From a bacterium (GTDB lineage Bacteria; Pseudomonadota; Alphaproteobacteria; Sphingomonadales; Sphingomonadaceae), in NCBI GenBank assembly GCA_030824575.1, contig JAVBXL010000214.1, forward strand, positions 1 through 64,000: 64,000 nucleotides of DNA, read 5' to 3'. The notes under the pieces are model-generated. The model made no database searches and was not told the origin of the DNA. It saw only the letters and a program-made list of their open reading frames with translations. Position 1 is the first letter of the stretch. Each line of letters starts with the position of its first letter. The translations under genes and the position numbers were made by a program. Below, one piece after another: positions 56,480-64,000 of the stretch.

Positions 56480-58796
56480 GATCGCAAAGAGCTTCAAATG
56501 GATCGCATTGGGCGCATCCTGTCTTACCGCCCCGGCGCTTGCCGACCCAATGGCGCTGCTCGATCGCCATGGCAGCCGGGTGGCGGTCGAACCCTATGCG
56601 CCCAATATCGTGCGGGTGACGATTGCGCTCGATCCTGACCTCGCTTCGGCCGCGCCGGGCGAAGGGCCGAATGCGAAGGCGGACGCGACCGGATGGACCC
56701 ATCGCAGCGATGCCAGCGGCGACATATTCTCTTCTACGGCGCTGACGCTGACGGTCGACGCCCAGCCTTGGCCCAAGGCGCCGACCCAGATGGAGCGCTA
56801 TTTCGCGCCGTCGCTGCCGCCGGTCAGCCTGTCGGTGCAGGACGCCAGCGGCAATGTCCTCGCCAAGATGACCGGCTGGGAAATGGCGCCCGTGACGGTC
56901 AACGGCGAAAAGACGTTCAAGGTCGGCGCCAGCTTCGATTCCCCGGCGGACGAACATTATTATGGTCTGGGCCAAAACCAGGAAGGCAATATGGACCTGC
57001 GCGGCCAGCAGATCGATTGCCAGCATCATTATGACGCTCCGGCTGGGGAAACGGTCTGCGTCCCCTTCATGGTCACGAACAAAGGCTATGGTATCGTCTG
57101 GGATAATCCCGCCCGCACGCTGATCCAGCCCGGCCTGCACAGCAGCACCCATTGGCAGAGCCAGGTGGGCGAGCGCGTCTCATTCTTCGTCATTACCGGC
57201 AAGACGACCGACGAACTTTATGCCGGTTACGCCAAGTTGACAGGCGAAACGCCGCTGCCGCCCAAGGCAGGCTTCGGCCTGATCCAGAGCAAGGCGCGCT
57301 ATGAGAGCCAGCAGGAACTGCTCGATATCGCCAACGGCTATCGCCAGCGTAACCTGCCGCTGGACGTGATGGTGCTCGACTGGTTTTACTGGACCCGCAT
57401 GGGGCAGATGGACATCGACCGCAGCTATTTCCCCGATCCCAAGGGAATGAACGACCAGTTGAACGCCATGGGGATGCGATCCATCATCAGCGTCTGGCCG
57501 CGCTTCGAGCGGGAATCGCGCTATTTCGAGTTTCTCAAGACCAAGGGCTGGTTCCTGCACGACAAGGACGGCAATCCCATCGACGGCCTGCCGATGCGTT
57601 TCGACCGGGCAGGTGCGCTGATCGACAGCACCAACCCGGAAGCGCGCGAATGGTTCTGGGGCAAGATACGGGACAATATCGCGAGCCAGGGCTTCGACTG
57701 GTTCTGGCTGGACGAGACCGAACCGGATCTGGTGCCCGACGGCTATTTCTACGCCAAGGGGTCAGGCGACCGCTATCACAATCTCTTCCCGCTCGTTCAT
57801 ACCACCGGCGTTGCCGAAGGGTCCGAGCGCGACCGGCCCGGTTTCCGCAACATGATCCTGGCCCGCGCCGCCTATCTGGGGTCGCAGCGCAATGGCGGCT
57901 TGTTCTGGTCGTCGGACGTCAAATCGACCTGGGAAGCGTTGCATCGGCAAATCCCCGCCGGCCTCAACTTCACCGCGTCGGGCCTGGCCTATTGGGGCAG
58001 CGACATTGGCGGCTGGCAATGGCCCAAGGGGCCGAAGGCAGAAAACCCGATCCTGGTCGATCCGGCCGGCGCGACGGCGATGGGCGCGGATTATCCCGAC
58101 TATCCCGAACTGTTCGTGCGCTGGTTTCAATATAGCGTCTTTACGCCGACGCTGCGCATCCACGGCCAGCGGCCCGGCACCGCGCTGTGGGAATATGGCA
58201 AGGCGGCCGAGCCGATCCTGGCCGACTGGTTGCGCCTGCGTTATACGCTGATGCCCTATATCTATGCGCTGGGCCGTCACACCTATGACACGGGCGCGCC
58301 GTTCATGCGCGGGCTGTTCATGGATTTCCCGAACGATCCCAAAGTGTCGGACATCGGCGACCAATATATGTTCGGCCCCGCCTTCCTGGTCGCCCCGGTG
58401 ACGGTGCAAGGTCAGACGAAGCGCCCGGTCTATCTGCCCGCCGGGGACGCCTGGTATGATTATTGGACCAACCAGCGGTTCGAAGGCGGCCAGACGATCG
58501 AGGTCGACACGCCGATCAACCGCATCCCGCTTTTCGTCAAGGCCGGGTCGATCGTGCCGATGGGCCTTCAGGTGAAAAGCACGGCGGAAAAACAGGCGCT
58601 GGAAAGCATCCGTGTCTATCCCGGTGCCAACGCCCGTTTCACCCTTTATGACGATGACGGCACCACTAACGCCTATCGCAAGGGCGGCCTGAAGGCGGAC
58701 CTCGTCTGGAACGACGCCGCCAAATCGCTGACGAGCAAGACGAAGCTGCCCACCGGCCAGGCGATCGCCGGGTTGGTGCAGGTCGTCGGTCAATAA
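56478..58796 (+). CDS. GH31 glycosidase, probable alpha-xylosidase
   Basis: The 772-residue exported protein (signal cut near PALAD) has the GH31 N-terminal sandwich with YYGLGQNQEGNMDLRGQ near residue 158 and a TIM barrel. WFWLDETEPD holds nucleophile Asp412, and FWSSDVKSTWEAL the acid/base Asp480. The LRIHGQRPGTALWEYG block and two C-terminal sheet domains complete the family layout. GH31 includes alpha-xylosidases and alpha-glucosidases; the neighbours favour release of xylose from xyloglucan oligosaccharides. It starts 18 bases after the fucosidase and is followed by GH1 after 13 bases. Confidence 0.88.
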   Translation: MIAKSFKWIALGASCLTAPALADPMALLDRHGSRVAVEPYAPNIVRVTIALDPDLASAAPGEGPNAKADATGWTHRSDASGDIFSSTALTLTVDAQPWPKAPTQMERYFAPSLPPVSLSVQDASGNVLAKMTGWEMAPVTVNGEKTFKVGASFDSPADEHYYGLGQNQEGNMDLRGQQIDCQHHYDAPAGETVCVPFMVTNKGYGIVWDNPARTLIQPGLHSSTHWQSQVGERVSFFVITGKTTDELYAGYAKLTGETPLPPKAGFGLIQSKARYESQQELLDIANGYRQRNLPLDVMVLDWFYWTRMGQMDIDRSYFPDPKGMNDQLNAMGMRSIISVWPRFERESRYFEFLKTKGWFLHDKDGNPIDGLPMRFDRAGALIDSTNPEAREWFWGKIRDNIASQGFDWFWLDETEPDLVPDGYFYAKGSGDRYHNLFPLVHTTGVAEGSERDRPGFRNMILARAAYLGSQRNGGLFWSSDVKSTWEALHRQIPAGLNFTASGLAYWGSDIGGWQWPKGPKAENPILVDPAGATAMGADYPDYPELFVRWFQYSVFTPTLRIHGQRPGTALWEYGKAAEPILADWLRLRYTLMPYIYALGRHTYDTGAPFMRGLFMDFPNDPKVSDIGDQYMFGPAFLVAPVTVQGQTKRPVYLPAGDAWYDYWTNQRFEGGQTIEVDTPINRIPLFVKAGSIVPMGLQVKSTAEKQALESIRVYPGANARFTLYDDDGTTNAYRKGGLKADLVWNDAAKSLTSKTKLPTGQAIAGLVQVVGQ

Positions 58797-58809
58797 GGAG
58801 TTTCGCAAT

Positions 58810-60264
58810 ATGACGGGTATCAATCGCCGCGAATTGGGCATTGGATTGGGTGCGGCCGCTCTGGGTGCTGGCCTTGCTGGCGGCACAGCAGTCGCGCAGA
58901 CTGCGCCGGCCGCCTCGCCGCAGGGCGACCGCGCCTTCCCCGCCGACTTCCTGTGGGGCTGCGCCACCGCGGCCTATCAGATCGAGGGCGCGGCGAAGGC
59001 GGATGGGCGCGGCCAGACCAATTGGGACGTATTTTCGCACACGCCGGGCAAGGTCGCCAATGGCGATACCGGCGATGTCGCCTGTGACAGCTATCATCGC
59101 TATGGCGACGATATCGCGCTGCTCAAGGCGCTGGGCGTCAAGGCCTATCGCTTCTCGATCGCCTGGTCGCGCATCTTCCCCGATGGCAGGGGCAAGCCCA
59201 ATGCCAAGGGGCTGGATTATTATAACCGCCTGGTCGACGGGCTGCTGGCCGCCGGCATCACGCCCCATGTCACGATGTTCCACTGGGACTTGCCCCATGC
59301 CCTGCCCGGCGGTTGGCAGAATCGCGACACGGCTTACGCCTTTGCCGATTATGCTGGTTACACCGCCGGCAAGCTCGGTGATCGCGTCCAGCATTTCATG
59401 ACGGTCAACGAACTGCGCTGCTTCACGGACCTGAGCTACATGACCGGTGGCAAGGCGCCGGGCCTGAAGCTGCCGATGGGCGAGGTGAACCAGATCCGCC
59501 ATCATGGCGTGCTGGCCCATGGGCTGGGCGTGCAGGCGATCCGGGCCGCGACCAAGGCGGGGACGCAGGTCGGCATCGCCGACAATCCCAGCGTCTATGT
59601 GCCCGCGATCGAGACGCCGGAGCATATCGAGGCAGTGAAGAAGGCGGTGCGTGAGGAGAACGCCATGTTCCTGACCGCGATCATGGAGGGCCGCTATATC
59701 GACAGCTACCTGACCGCGCAGGGCAAGGACGCGCCCAACGTCAAAGACGGCGATATGACGCTGATCGGTGCGCCGCTCGATTTCCTGTCGGTCAATGTCT
59801 ATACCGGCAACACTGTGCGTGCCGATCCGTCTTCGCTCGCCGGGTACAAGATATTGCCGCATCCGGGCCAGGCGCCCCGTATGCCCTCCCCCTGGCTCTA
59901 TGTGACGCCGGAGGTCATCTATTGGGGGATGCGGGCGATCAGCGAAAACTGGAAGCCCAAGGGGCTATACATCTCGGAAAATGGCTGTTCCGCGGACGAC
60001 AAGGTGGCCGAGGACGGCAAGGTCTATGACACCGACCGGGTCATGTATCTGCGCAATTACCTGACCCACCTGCAACGCGCCACGCGCGAGGGGATTCCGG
60101 TAAAGGGCTATTTCGTGTGGAGCCTGATGGACAATTTCGAGTGGGAAGATGGCTATACCAAGCTGTTTGGCATCCACCATGTCGATTTCAAGACCCAGAA
60201 GCGGACGCCCAAGCTCTCCGCCGACTGGTATCGCGAACTGGTGCGCACCAACAAGCTGGTGTGA
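58810..60264 (+). CDS. GH1 beta-glucosidase, exported
   Basis: The 484-residue enzyme has a Tat-type signal (INRRELGIGLGAAALGAG) followed by FLWGCATAAYQIEGA, GVKAYRFSIAWSRIFPDG and the GH1 barrel. The acid/base Glu201 lies in TVNELRCF, where most GH1 proteins have NEP, and the nucleophile Glu390 in LYISENGCS. It should split the cello-oligosaccharide backbone left after side-chain removal. It is the last gene of the plus-strand operon and is followed by a terminator. Confidence 0.93.
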   Translation: MTGINRRELGIGLGAAALGAGLAGGTAVAQTAPAASPQGDRAFPADFLWGCATAAYQIEGAAKADGRGQTNWDVFSHTPGKVANGDTGDVACDSYHRYGDDIALLKALGVKAYRFSIAWSRIFPDGRGKPNAKGLDYYNRLVDGLLAAGITPHVTMFHWDLPHALPGGWQNRDTAYAFADYAGYTAGKLGDRVQHFMTVNELRCFTDLSYMTGGKAPGLKLPMGEVNQIRHHGVLAHGLGVQAIRAATKAGTQVGIADNPSVYVPAIETPEHIEAVKKAVREENAMFLTAIMEGRYIDSYLTAQGKDAPNVKDGDMTLIGAPLDFLSVNVYTGNTVRADPSSLAGYKILPHPGQAPRMPSPWLYVTPEVIYWGMRAISENWKPKGLYISENGCSADDKVAEDGKVYDTDRVMYLRNYLTHLQRATREGIPVKGYFVWSLMDNFEWEDGYTKLFGIHHVDFKTQKRTPKLSADWYRELVRTNKLV

Positions 60265-60271
60265 CGGATGA

Positions 60272-60296
60272 GGGGGCGGAATGACCCGCCCCCTTT
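60272..60296. terminator. Terminator between convergent GH1 and GH2 genes
   Basis: GGGGGCGG (60272-60279) and CCGCCCCC (60286-60293) form an 8-bp GC stem with a 6-base loop, followed by TTT. It sits between the convergent stop codons and probably serves both genes. Confidence 0.75.
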
Positions 60297-60299
60297 GCC

Positions 60300-63011
60300 C
60301 TAGCGCTTCGCACCGATCTCCACCTGCGTTTCGCCCAATCCTGCGGCGTGGGCGCGCAGGATGATCCGGCCGGGCCGGTCCGCCTTCACGATCGCCAGCG
60401 CCAGACCGTTGAAGGCGGCGCGGCTGTGCGAGGGGAAGGCGGTGAGATCGGTGGGATCGCCATTGTCCGTGGCGACGATCTGGCCCGGCCCTTCGATCGT
60501 GAAGCGGATATCCTGCTTGGCGGCGGGGACGATCTGGCCGTCCTTGTCCAAGACCTTGAGCGTCACGAAGCTGAGGTCGCGGCCATCGCTGGCGATGGTG
60601 GAACGGTCGGCGGTCAGCGACAGTTTCGCGGCCTCGCCCACGGTGCGGATCGTCTGCGTCGCCCAGGGCTTGCCGGCCTTCCAGGTGACGACCTTCACCT
60701 CGCCCGGCGCATAGACGACATAGTCCCAGCGGAAGCGATATTCATAGTCGCGCTTCTTGATCTTTCCCTCCGACTGGCCGTTGACGAACAGTTCGGCCTC
60801 ATCCGCCGAGGAGAAGACATGGACCGGCGTGATCTGACCGACGCGATCGGGCCAGGTCCAGTGCGGCAGGATATGCGCGAATTGCAAGTCGGGCCGCCAG
60901 CGCGCTTGATAGAGCCAGAAGCGATCCTTGGGGAAACCGGCCAGATCGAGGATGCCCGAATAGCTGCTGCGCGACGTGTAGTAAGGTGTGGGTTCGCCCA
61001 GATAGTCAAAGCCTGTCCAGACAAATTCGCCCGCGACATAGGGGTTCTGGTCATCCGCCGCCCAGACCCGGTCGGGCGAGGAGCCGAAATCGGCGGCGTG
61101 CAGTTCATAGGCGGACACCTGATGCGTGTCGGGATTGCCGCCCGACCAGGGTCGCACCGGGCCGCTGATCGCGCCGGCGACAGGGAACATATATTCGCCC
61201 CGGCTGGACAGCGCCGACGCGCTTTCGGTGGACAGGATCACCTTGTCAGGGAATTTCGCGCGGAAAGCGGGATATTGGCCGATGATGCCGCGAATGCCCG
61301 CGCCCTGATAGTTGAGGCTGATGGCATCGACCGTGGTGGGCAACAGCATGTCCGCCTTGGCGAAGTTCATGGCACCCGTCGCGAGGCGCGTGGGGTCTTC
61401 CTCATGGGCGATGGCGACCAGTTCGCGGCCGATCTTCGCGCCCGCTTCGCCGTCATATTGTTCGCCGACTTCGTTGCCGACGCTCCACATGATGATCGAG
61501 GGATGGTTGCGGTCGCGGCGCAGCATCGACCGCAGGTCCGCTTCGTGCCAGTCGGGGAAGATTAGGTGGAAGTCGTGCGGCGTCTTCTTCTTTTCCCAAC
61601 TGTCGAATATCTCGTCCATCACCAGGAAGCCTATCTGGTCGGTGAGTTCCAGCAGTTCGGGCGCGGGCGGATTATGGCTCATGCGCACGGCGTTAGTGCC
61701 CATTTCGCGCAGGATTTCGAGCTGGCGCTCCGCCGCGCGACGGCTGAAGGCCGCGCCGATCGCGCCGAGGTCATGATGATTATTGACGCCGCGCAACGGG
61801 ATATGTTCGCCGTTGACGATTACGCCCTTGTCGGGATCGAACCGGATGTCACGCACGCCGAAACGGGTTTCGTAGGTGTCGATCGTCCTGCCGCCCTGTG
61901 TCACGGTGGACAGGGCGACATAGCGGTTGGGCTGTTGCGTCGGTGGCGGCCCCCAGAGGCGCGGGTTGTTGAGGATCGTGCTGCCGTTCAGCACCACCTT
62001 GGCACCTGGCGCGATGCTGGCGGACTGGCGCGCGATGCTGGCGACGGGGCGGCCGGCGCGCTTGCCGTTGGCGTCCAAGGCGTAGAGGGCGGTGGCGACT
62101 TCGACCTGCGCCGCCTTTTCGTCGTCATTGTCGATCGTCAGGCTGAGATCGATGGTGGCGCGATCCTTGGCGACCTGCGGCGTGCGGACGGTGCCGCCCC
62201 ACTGGCCGACATGCACCTTGTTGGCGGTGGTGAGGCTGATATCGCGGTAGAGGCCGCCGCCAGGATACCAGCGCGCCGACGCGGCCGGGTTGTCGAGCCG
62301 GATGGCGAGCTGGTTCTTACCTCCCGGCACCGCATAGGGCGTCAGGTCGAGGCGGAAGCTGTTATAGCCATAAGGCCAGCCGCCAACCAATTGGCCGTTG
62401 AGCCAGACGGTAGCGTAGGACATCGCCCCTTCGACATCGAGGAAGATCGACTTGCCCTTTTCGCGCGCGGGTATGTCGAGCGTCTTGCGATACCAGCCGA
62501 TACCCCAGCTGGGCAGGCGACCCATGCCGCCATAGGGGCCATCCTTGATGAACGGCCCGGCGATCGCCCAGTCGTGCGGCAGGTCGACATGGGTCCAGGC
62601 GCTGTCGTTAAAATTCCCCTGCACATAGGGCACATCCCCGCCCGGGTTGCCTGCGGGGCGGACATGATGTTTGGCCGCATCCTTGATGAAAGGATTGGCG
62701 CTGGGGAGTATCCACGGCTTGAGCAGCTGCGCGCCGCCGCCGTCTACCTTCACGGCTGCGTCGGCGGGCGTATCCGCCAGCTTGCCGTCGCCTGTATCCG
62801 CAATCGGCGGGCGGACGTCATAGCGCAAGTCGGTGGTGAGGCCGGCTGGGTCGCCCTTGGTAAAGCGCCAGTCGCGGCTGATCGACACGCTGTCGGCGGC
62901 AATGGCGGAGGGGGTGACGCTCGCCGCGACCAACGCGGTCAGGCCCGTCATGGCGACCGCCCGTCCCCGCATGAATCGCGATCGCGACAACGACATGGAC
63001 AGTTGTATCAT
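60300..63011 (-). CDS. GH2 beta-galactosidase, exported
   Basis: The roughly 903-residue enzyme has a signal peptide (cut near SAIAADS), a GH2 sugar-binding domain (HVDLPHDWAIAGPF, WYRKTLDIPA), an immunoglobulin-like domain and a TIM barrel. LRGVNNHHDLGAIGAAF, MSHNPPAPELLELTD, WSVGNEVGEQ (acid/base Glu near residue 512) and ILSTESASALSSRG (nucleophile Glu near 594) are present, followed by extra C-terminal domains of DUF4982 type. It likely removes beta-galactose from side chains. The ATG at 63011 is seven bases after GGGAGG; 63014 is an alternative. A LacI-type box precedes it. Confidence 0.9.
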   Translation of the reverse strand: MIQLSMSLSRSRFMRGRAVAMTGLTALVAASVTPSAIAADSVSISRDWRFTKGDPAGLTTDLRYDVRPPIADTGDGKLADTPADAAVKVDGGGAQLLKPWILPSANPFIKDAAKHHVRPAGNPGGDVPYVQGNFNDSAWTHVDLPHDWAIAGPFIKDGPYGGMGRLPSWGIGWYRKTLDIPAREKGKSIFLDVEGAMSYATVWLNGQLVGGWPYGYNSFRLDLTPYAVPGGKNQLAIRLDNPAASARWYPGGGLYRDISLTTANKVHVGQWGGTVRTPQVAKDRATIDLSLTIDNDDEKAAQVEVATALYALDANGKRAGRPVASIARQSASIAPGAKVVLNGSTILNNPRLWGPPPTQQPNRYVALSTVTQGGRTIDTYETRFGVRDIRFDPDKGVIVNGEHIPLRGVNNHHDLGAIGAAFSRRAAERQLEILREMGTNAVRMSHNPPAPELLELTDQIGFLVMDEIFDSWEKKKTPHDFHLIFPDWHEADLRSMLRRDRNHPSIIMWSVGNEVGEQYDGEAGAKIGRELVAIAHEEDPTRLATGAMNFAKADMLLPTTVDAISLNYQGAGIRGIIGQYPAFRAKFPDKVILSTESASALSSRGEYMFPVAGAISGPVRPWSGGNPDTHQVSAYELHAADFGSSPDRVWAADDQNPYVAGEFVWTGFDYLGEPTPYYTSRSSYSGILDLAGFPKDRFWLYQARWRPDLQFAHILPHWTWPDRVGQITPVHVFSSADEAELFVNGQSEGKIKKRDYEYRFRWDYVVYAPGEVKVVTWKAGKPWATQTIRTVGEAAKLSLTADRSTIASDGRDLSFVTLKVLDKDGQIVPAAKQDIRFTIEGPGQIVATDNGDPTDLTAFPSHSRAAFNGLALAIVKADRPGRIILRAHAAGLGETQVEIGAKR

Positions 63012-63038
63012 CATTTCCCCTCCCGGCCTTCCGCAATC

Positions 63039-63052
63039 TGGTAGCGTTATCA
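63039..63052. promoter_or_regulatory. LacI-type operator-like box upstream of the GH2 gene
   Basis: TGGTAGCGTTATCA matches the 14-base box known for xylose/xylan genes in Xanthomonas and Caulobacter (TGGTAGCGCTAACA) at 12 of 14 positions and has a central CG dyad. It lies 28 bases before the GH2 start. No LacI gene is adjacent, so a regulator encoded elsewhere may control this gene. Confidence 0.5.
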
Positions 63053-63155
63053 TTACTCTGAGCGATAGCGTCCGGGTTGGCAAGAGTGGAAGTCGCGATC
63101 GGCAATCGGCCAGGCACATAGGCCGATCCCGATGGTGGAAAATGCATGGTGCCGG

Positions 63156-64000
63156 TCAGGCACCCAGACGGTTGATGGGCGGCGGCGCGACGGGAAGCAC
63201 TATGTCACCGGGCATGGCCGGGGGCAGGCTGCGGCCGCCCGCGCCGCTCAGCAGCGCGTCGAAATAGGCGATGGTGTGGACCAGCCCTTCGCGCAGCCGT
63301 ACCGTCGGCTCCCAGTCCAGCGCGGCGCGGGCGCGGGCAATGTCCGGGCGGCGCTGGCGCGGATCGTCGGCGGGCAGCGGCCGCATGACGATGGGGGAGG
63401 ACGATCCGGTCAGCGCCACGATCATGTCGGCCAGTTCGACCATGGTGAACTCGTCGGGATTGCCGATATTGATCGGCCCGGTGGTCCTGTCGTCGCTGGC
63501 CATCAGCCGCAACAGCCCCTCGATCAGATCGCCCACATAGCAGAAGGATCGGGTCTGCGTGCCGTCGCCATAGAGAGTGATGGGCTGGCCGAGCAGCGCC
63601 TGGCAGATGAAGTTGGACACGACGCGCCCGTCCGCCGGGTCCATGCGCGGGCCATAGGTGTTGAAGATGCGCGCGACCTTGATCCGCACACGGCCTTCGC
63701 GATGATAGTCGAAGAAGAGGGTTTCGGCGCAGCGCTTGCCCTCATCATAGCAGGCGCGCGGGCCGATGGGGTTCACATGGCCCCAATACTCCTCCTGCTG
63801 CGGATGGACTTCGGGGTCGCCATAGACTTCGCTGGTCGATGCCTGGAGGATTTTCGCGCCGGTGCGTTTCGCCAGGCCCAGCATGTTGATCGCGCCATGG
63901 ACGCTGGTCTTGGTCGTCTGCACCGGATTGATGCGATATTGCAGCGGCGAGGCCGGACAGGCGAGATTATAGATCTCGTCTACCTCGACATAGAGGGGGA
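63156..64000 (-). CDS. UDP-glucuronate decarboxylase (UDP-xylose synthase), 5' end missing
   Basis: The frame runs off the right end of the window; about 281 C-terminal residues are visible. [71 protein letters not shown] (catalytic Tyr-x-x-x-Lys) and [10 protein letters not shown] are the UXS signature of extended SDR proteins. It converts UDP-glucuronate to UDP-xylose for cell-surface polysaccharides. It is probably the first visible gene of a separate polysaccharide or nucleotide-sugar locus rather than part of the degradation locus. The 144-base gap to the GH2 gene holds the operator-like box. Confidence 0.9.
   Translation of the reverse strand, partial: PLYVEVDEIYNLACPASPLQYRINPVQTTKTSVHGAINMLGLAKRTGAKILQASTSEVYGDPEVHPQQEEYWGHVNPIGPRACYDEGKRCAETLFFDYHREGRVRIKVARIFNTYGPRMDPADGRVVSNFICQALLGQPITLYGDGTQTRSFCYVGDLIEGLLRLMASDDRTTGPINIGNPDEFTMVELADMIVALTGSSSPIVMRPLPADDPRQRRPDIARARAALDWEPTVRLREGLVHTIAYFDALLSGAGGRSLPPAMPGDIVLPVAPPPINRLGA

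Overview
The window looks like a chromosome segment from a sphingomonad alphaproteobacterium (Sphingobium, Sphingomonas or Novosphingobium type). The evidence is high GC throughout, three large TonB-dependent receptors each heading a catabolic locus, dense ATGA-type overlaps, and typical sphingomonad gene content such as GH97/GH13 starch loci, xylose- or fucose-type glycan loci and Ku/LigD. Gene order and protein motifs support this, but no 16S gene is present to settle the genus. No gap between genes exceeds 300 bases; the longest are the divergent intergenic regions at 24536-24813 and 51997-52239.

Purine catabolism occupies 1-13271. A tightly coupled plus-strand operon encodes a nearly complete route from purine bases to ureides: adenine deaminase, guanine deaminase, xanthine dehydrogenase XdhABC, a flavoprotein that is probably the urate hydroxylase HpyO, 5-hydroxyisourate hydrolase, OHCU decarboxylase, PuuE-type allantoinase, allantoate amidohydrolase (cut by the window start), ureidoglycine-glyoxylate aminotransferase and an HpxZ-like protein. 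A 132-bp palindromic repeat interrupts the coupling just before hpyO. A LOG-family nucleotide hydrolase, a phosphoribosyltransferase and a LysR regulator follow on the minus strand.

A cell-envelope purine nucleoside locus fills 15579-23493. It has two exported proteins of the purine nucleoside 'permease' family (probably soluble nucleoside-cleaving enzymes), an exported adenosine deaminase, a TonB-dependent receptor and an NCS2 nucleobase symporter. Together these suggest uptake and trimming of nucleosides in the periplasm, feeding bases to the cytoplasmic pathway.

A maltodextrin/starch locus lies at 23501-33112: a divergent LacI regulator, a TonB-dependent receptor, two GH13 enzymes and a GH97 alpha-glucosidase. 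After it come a short-chain acyl-CoA degradation operon with a TetR regulator (33183-37016), a bacterial non-homologous end-joining pair LigD and Ku (37021-40398), and the catalase-peroxidase gene katG with a possible OxyR site.

The last third, 42841-63011, is a plant cell-wall glycan locus whose enzymes match the side chains of acetylated fucogalactoxyloglucan: alpha-L-fucosidase GH29, beta-galactosidases (GH35-like and GH2), GH31 (probable alpha-xylosidase), GH1 beta-glucosidase and two esterase-type hydrolases. It also has a TonB-dependent receptor, an IclR regulator and a cytoplasmic oxidative L-fucose route. One protein of that route fuses an aldo/keto reductase to the SAF domain of a UxaA-type dehydratase. 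The window ends inside a UDP-glucuronate decarboxylase gene.

A pattern common to the three receptor loci is a strong hairpin with a short T-tract directly behind each receptor gene and only about 20-25 bases before the next start codon. This leaves no room for a separate promoter and suggests stoichiometry control by leaky termination.
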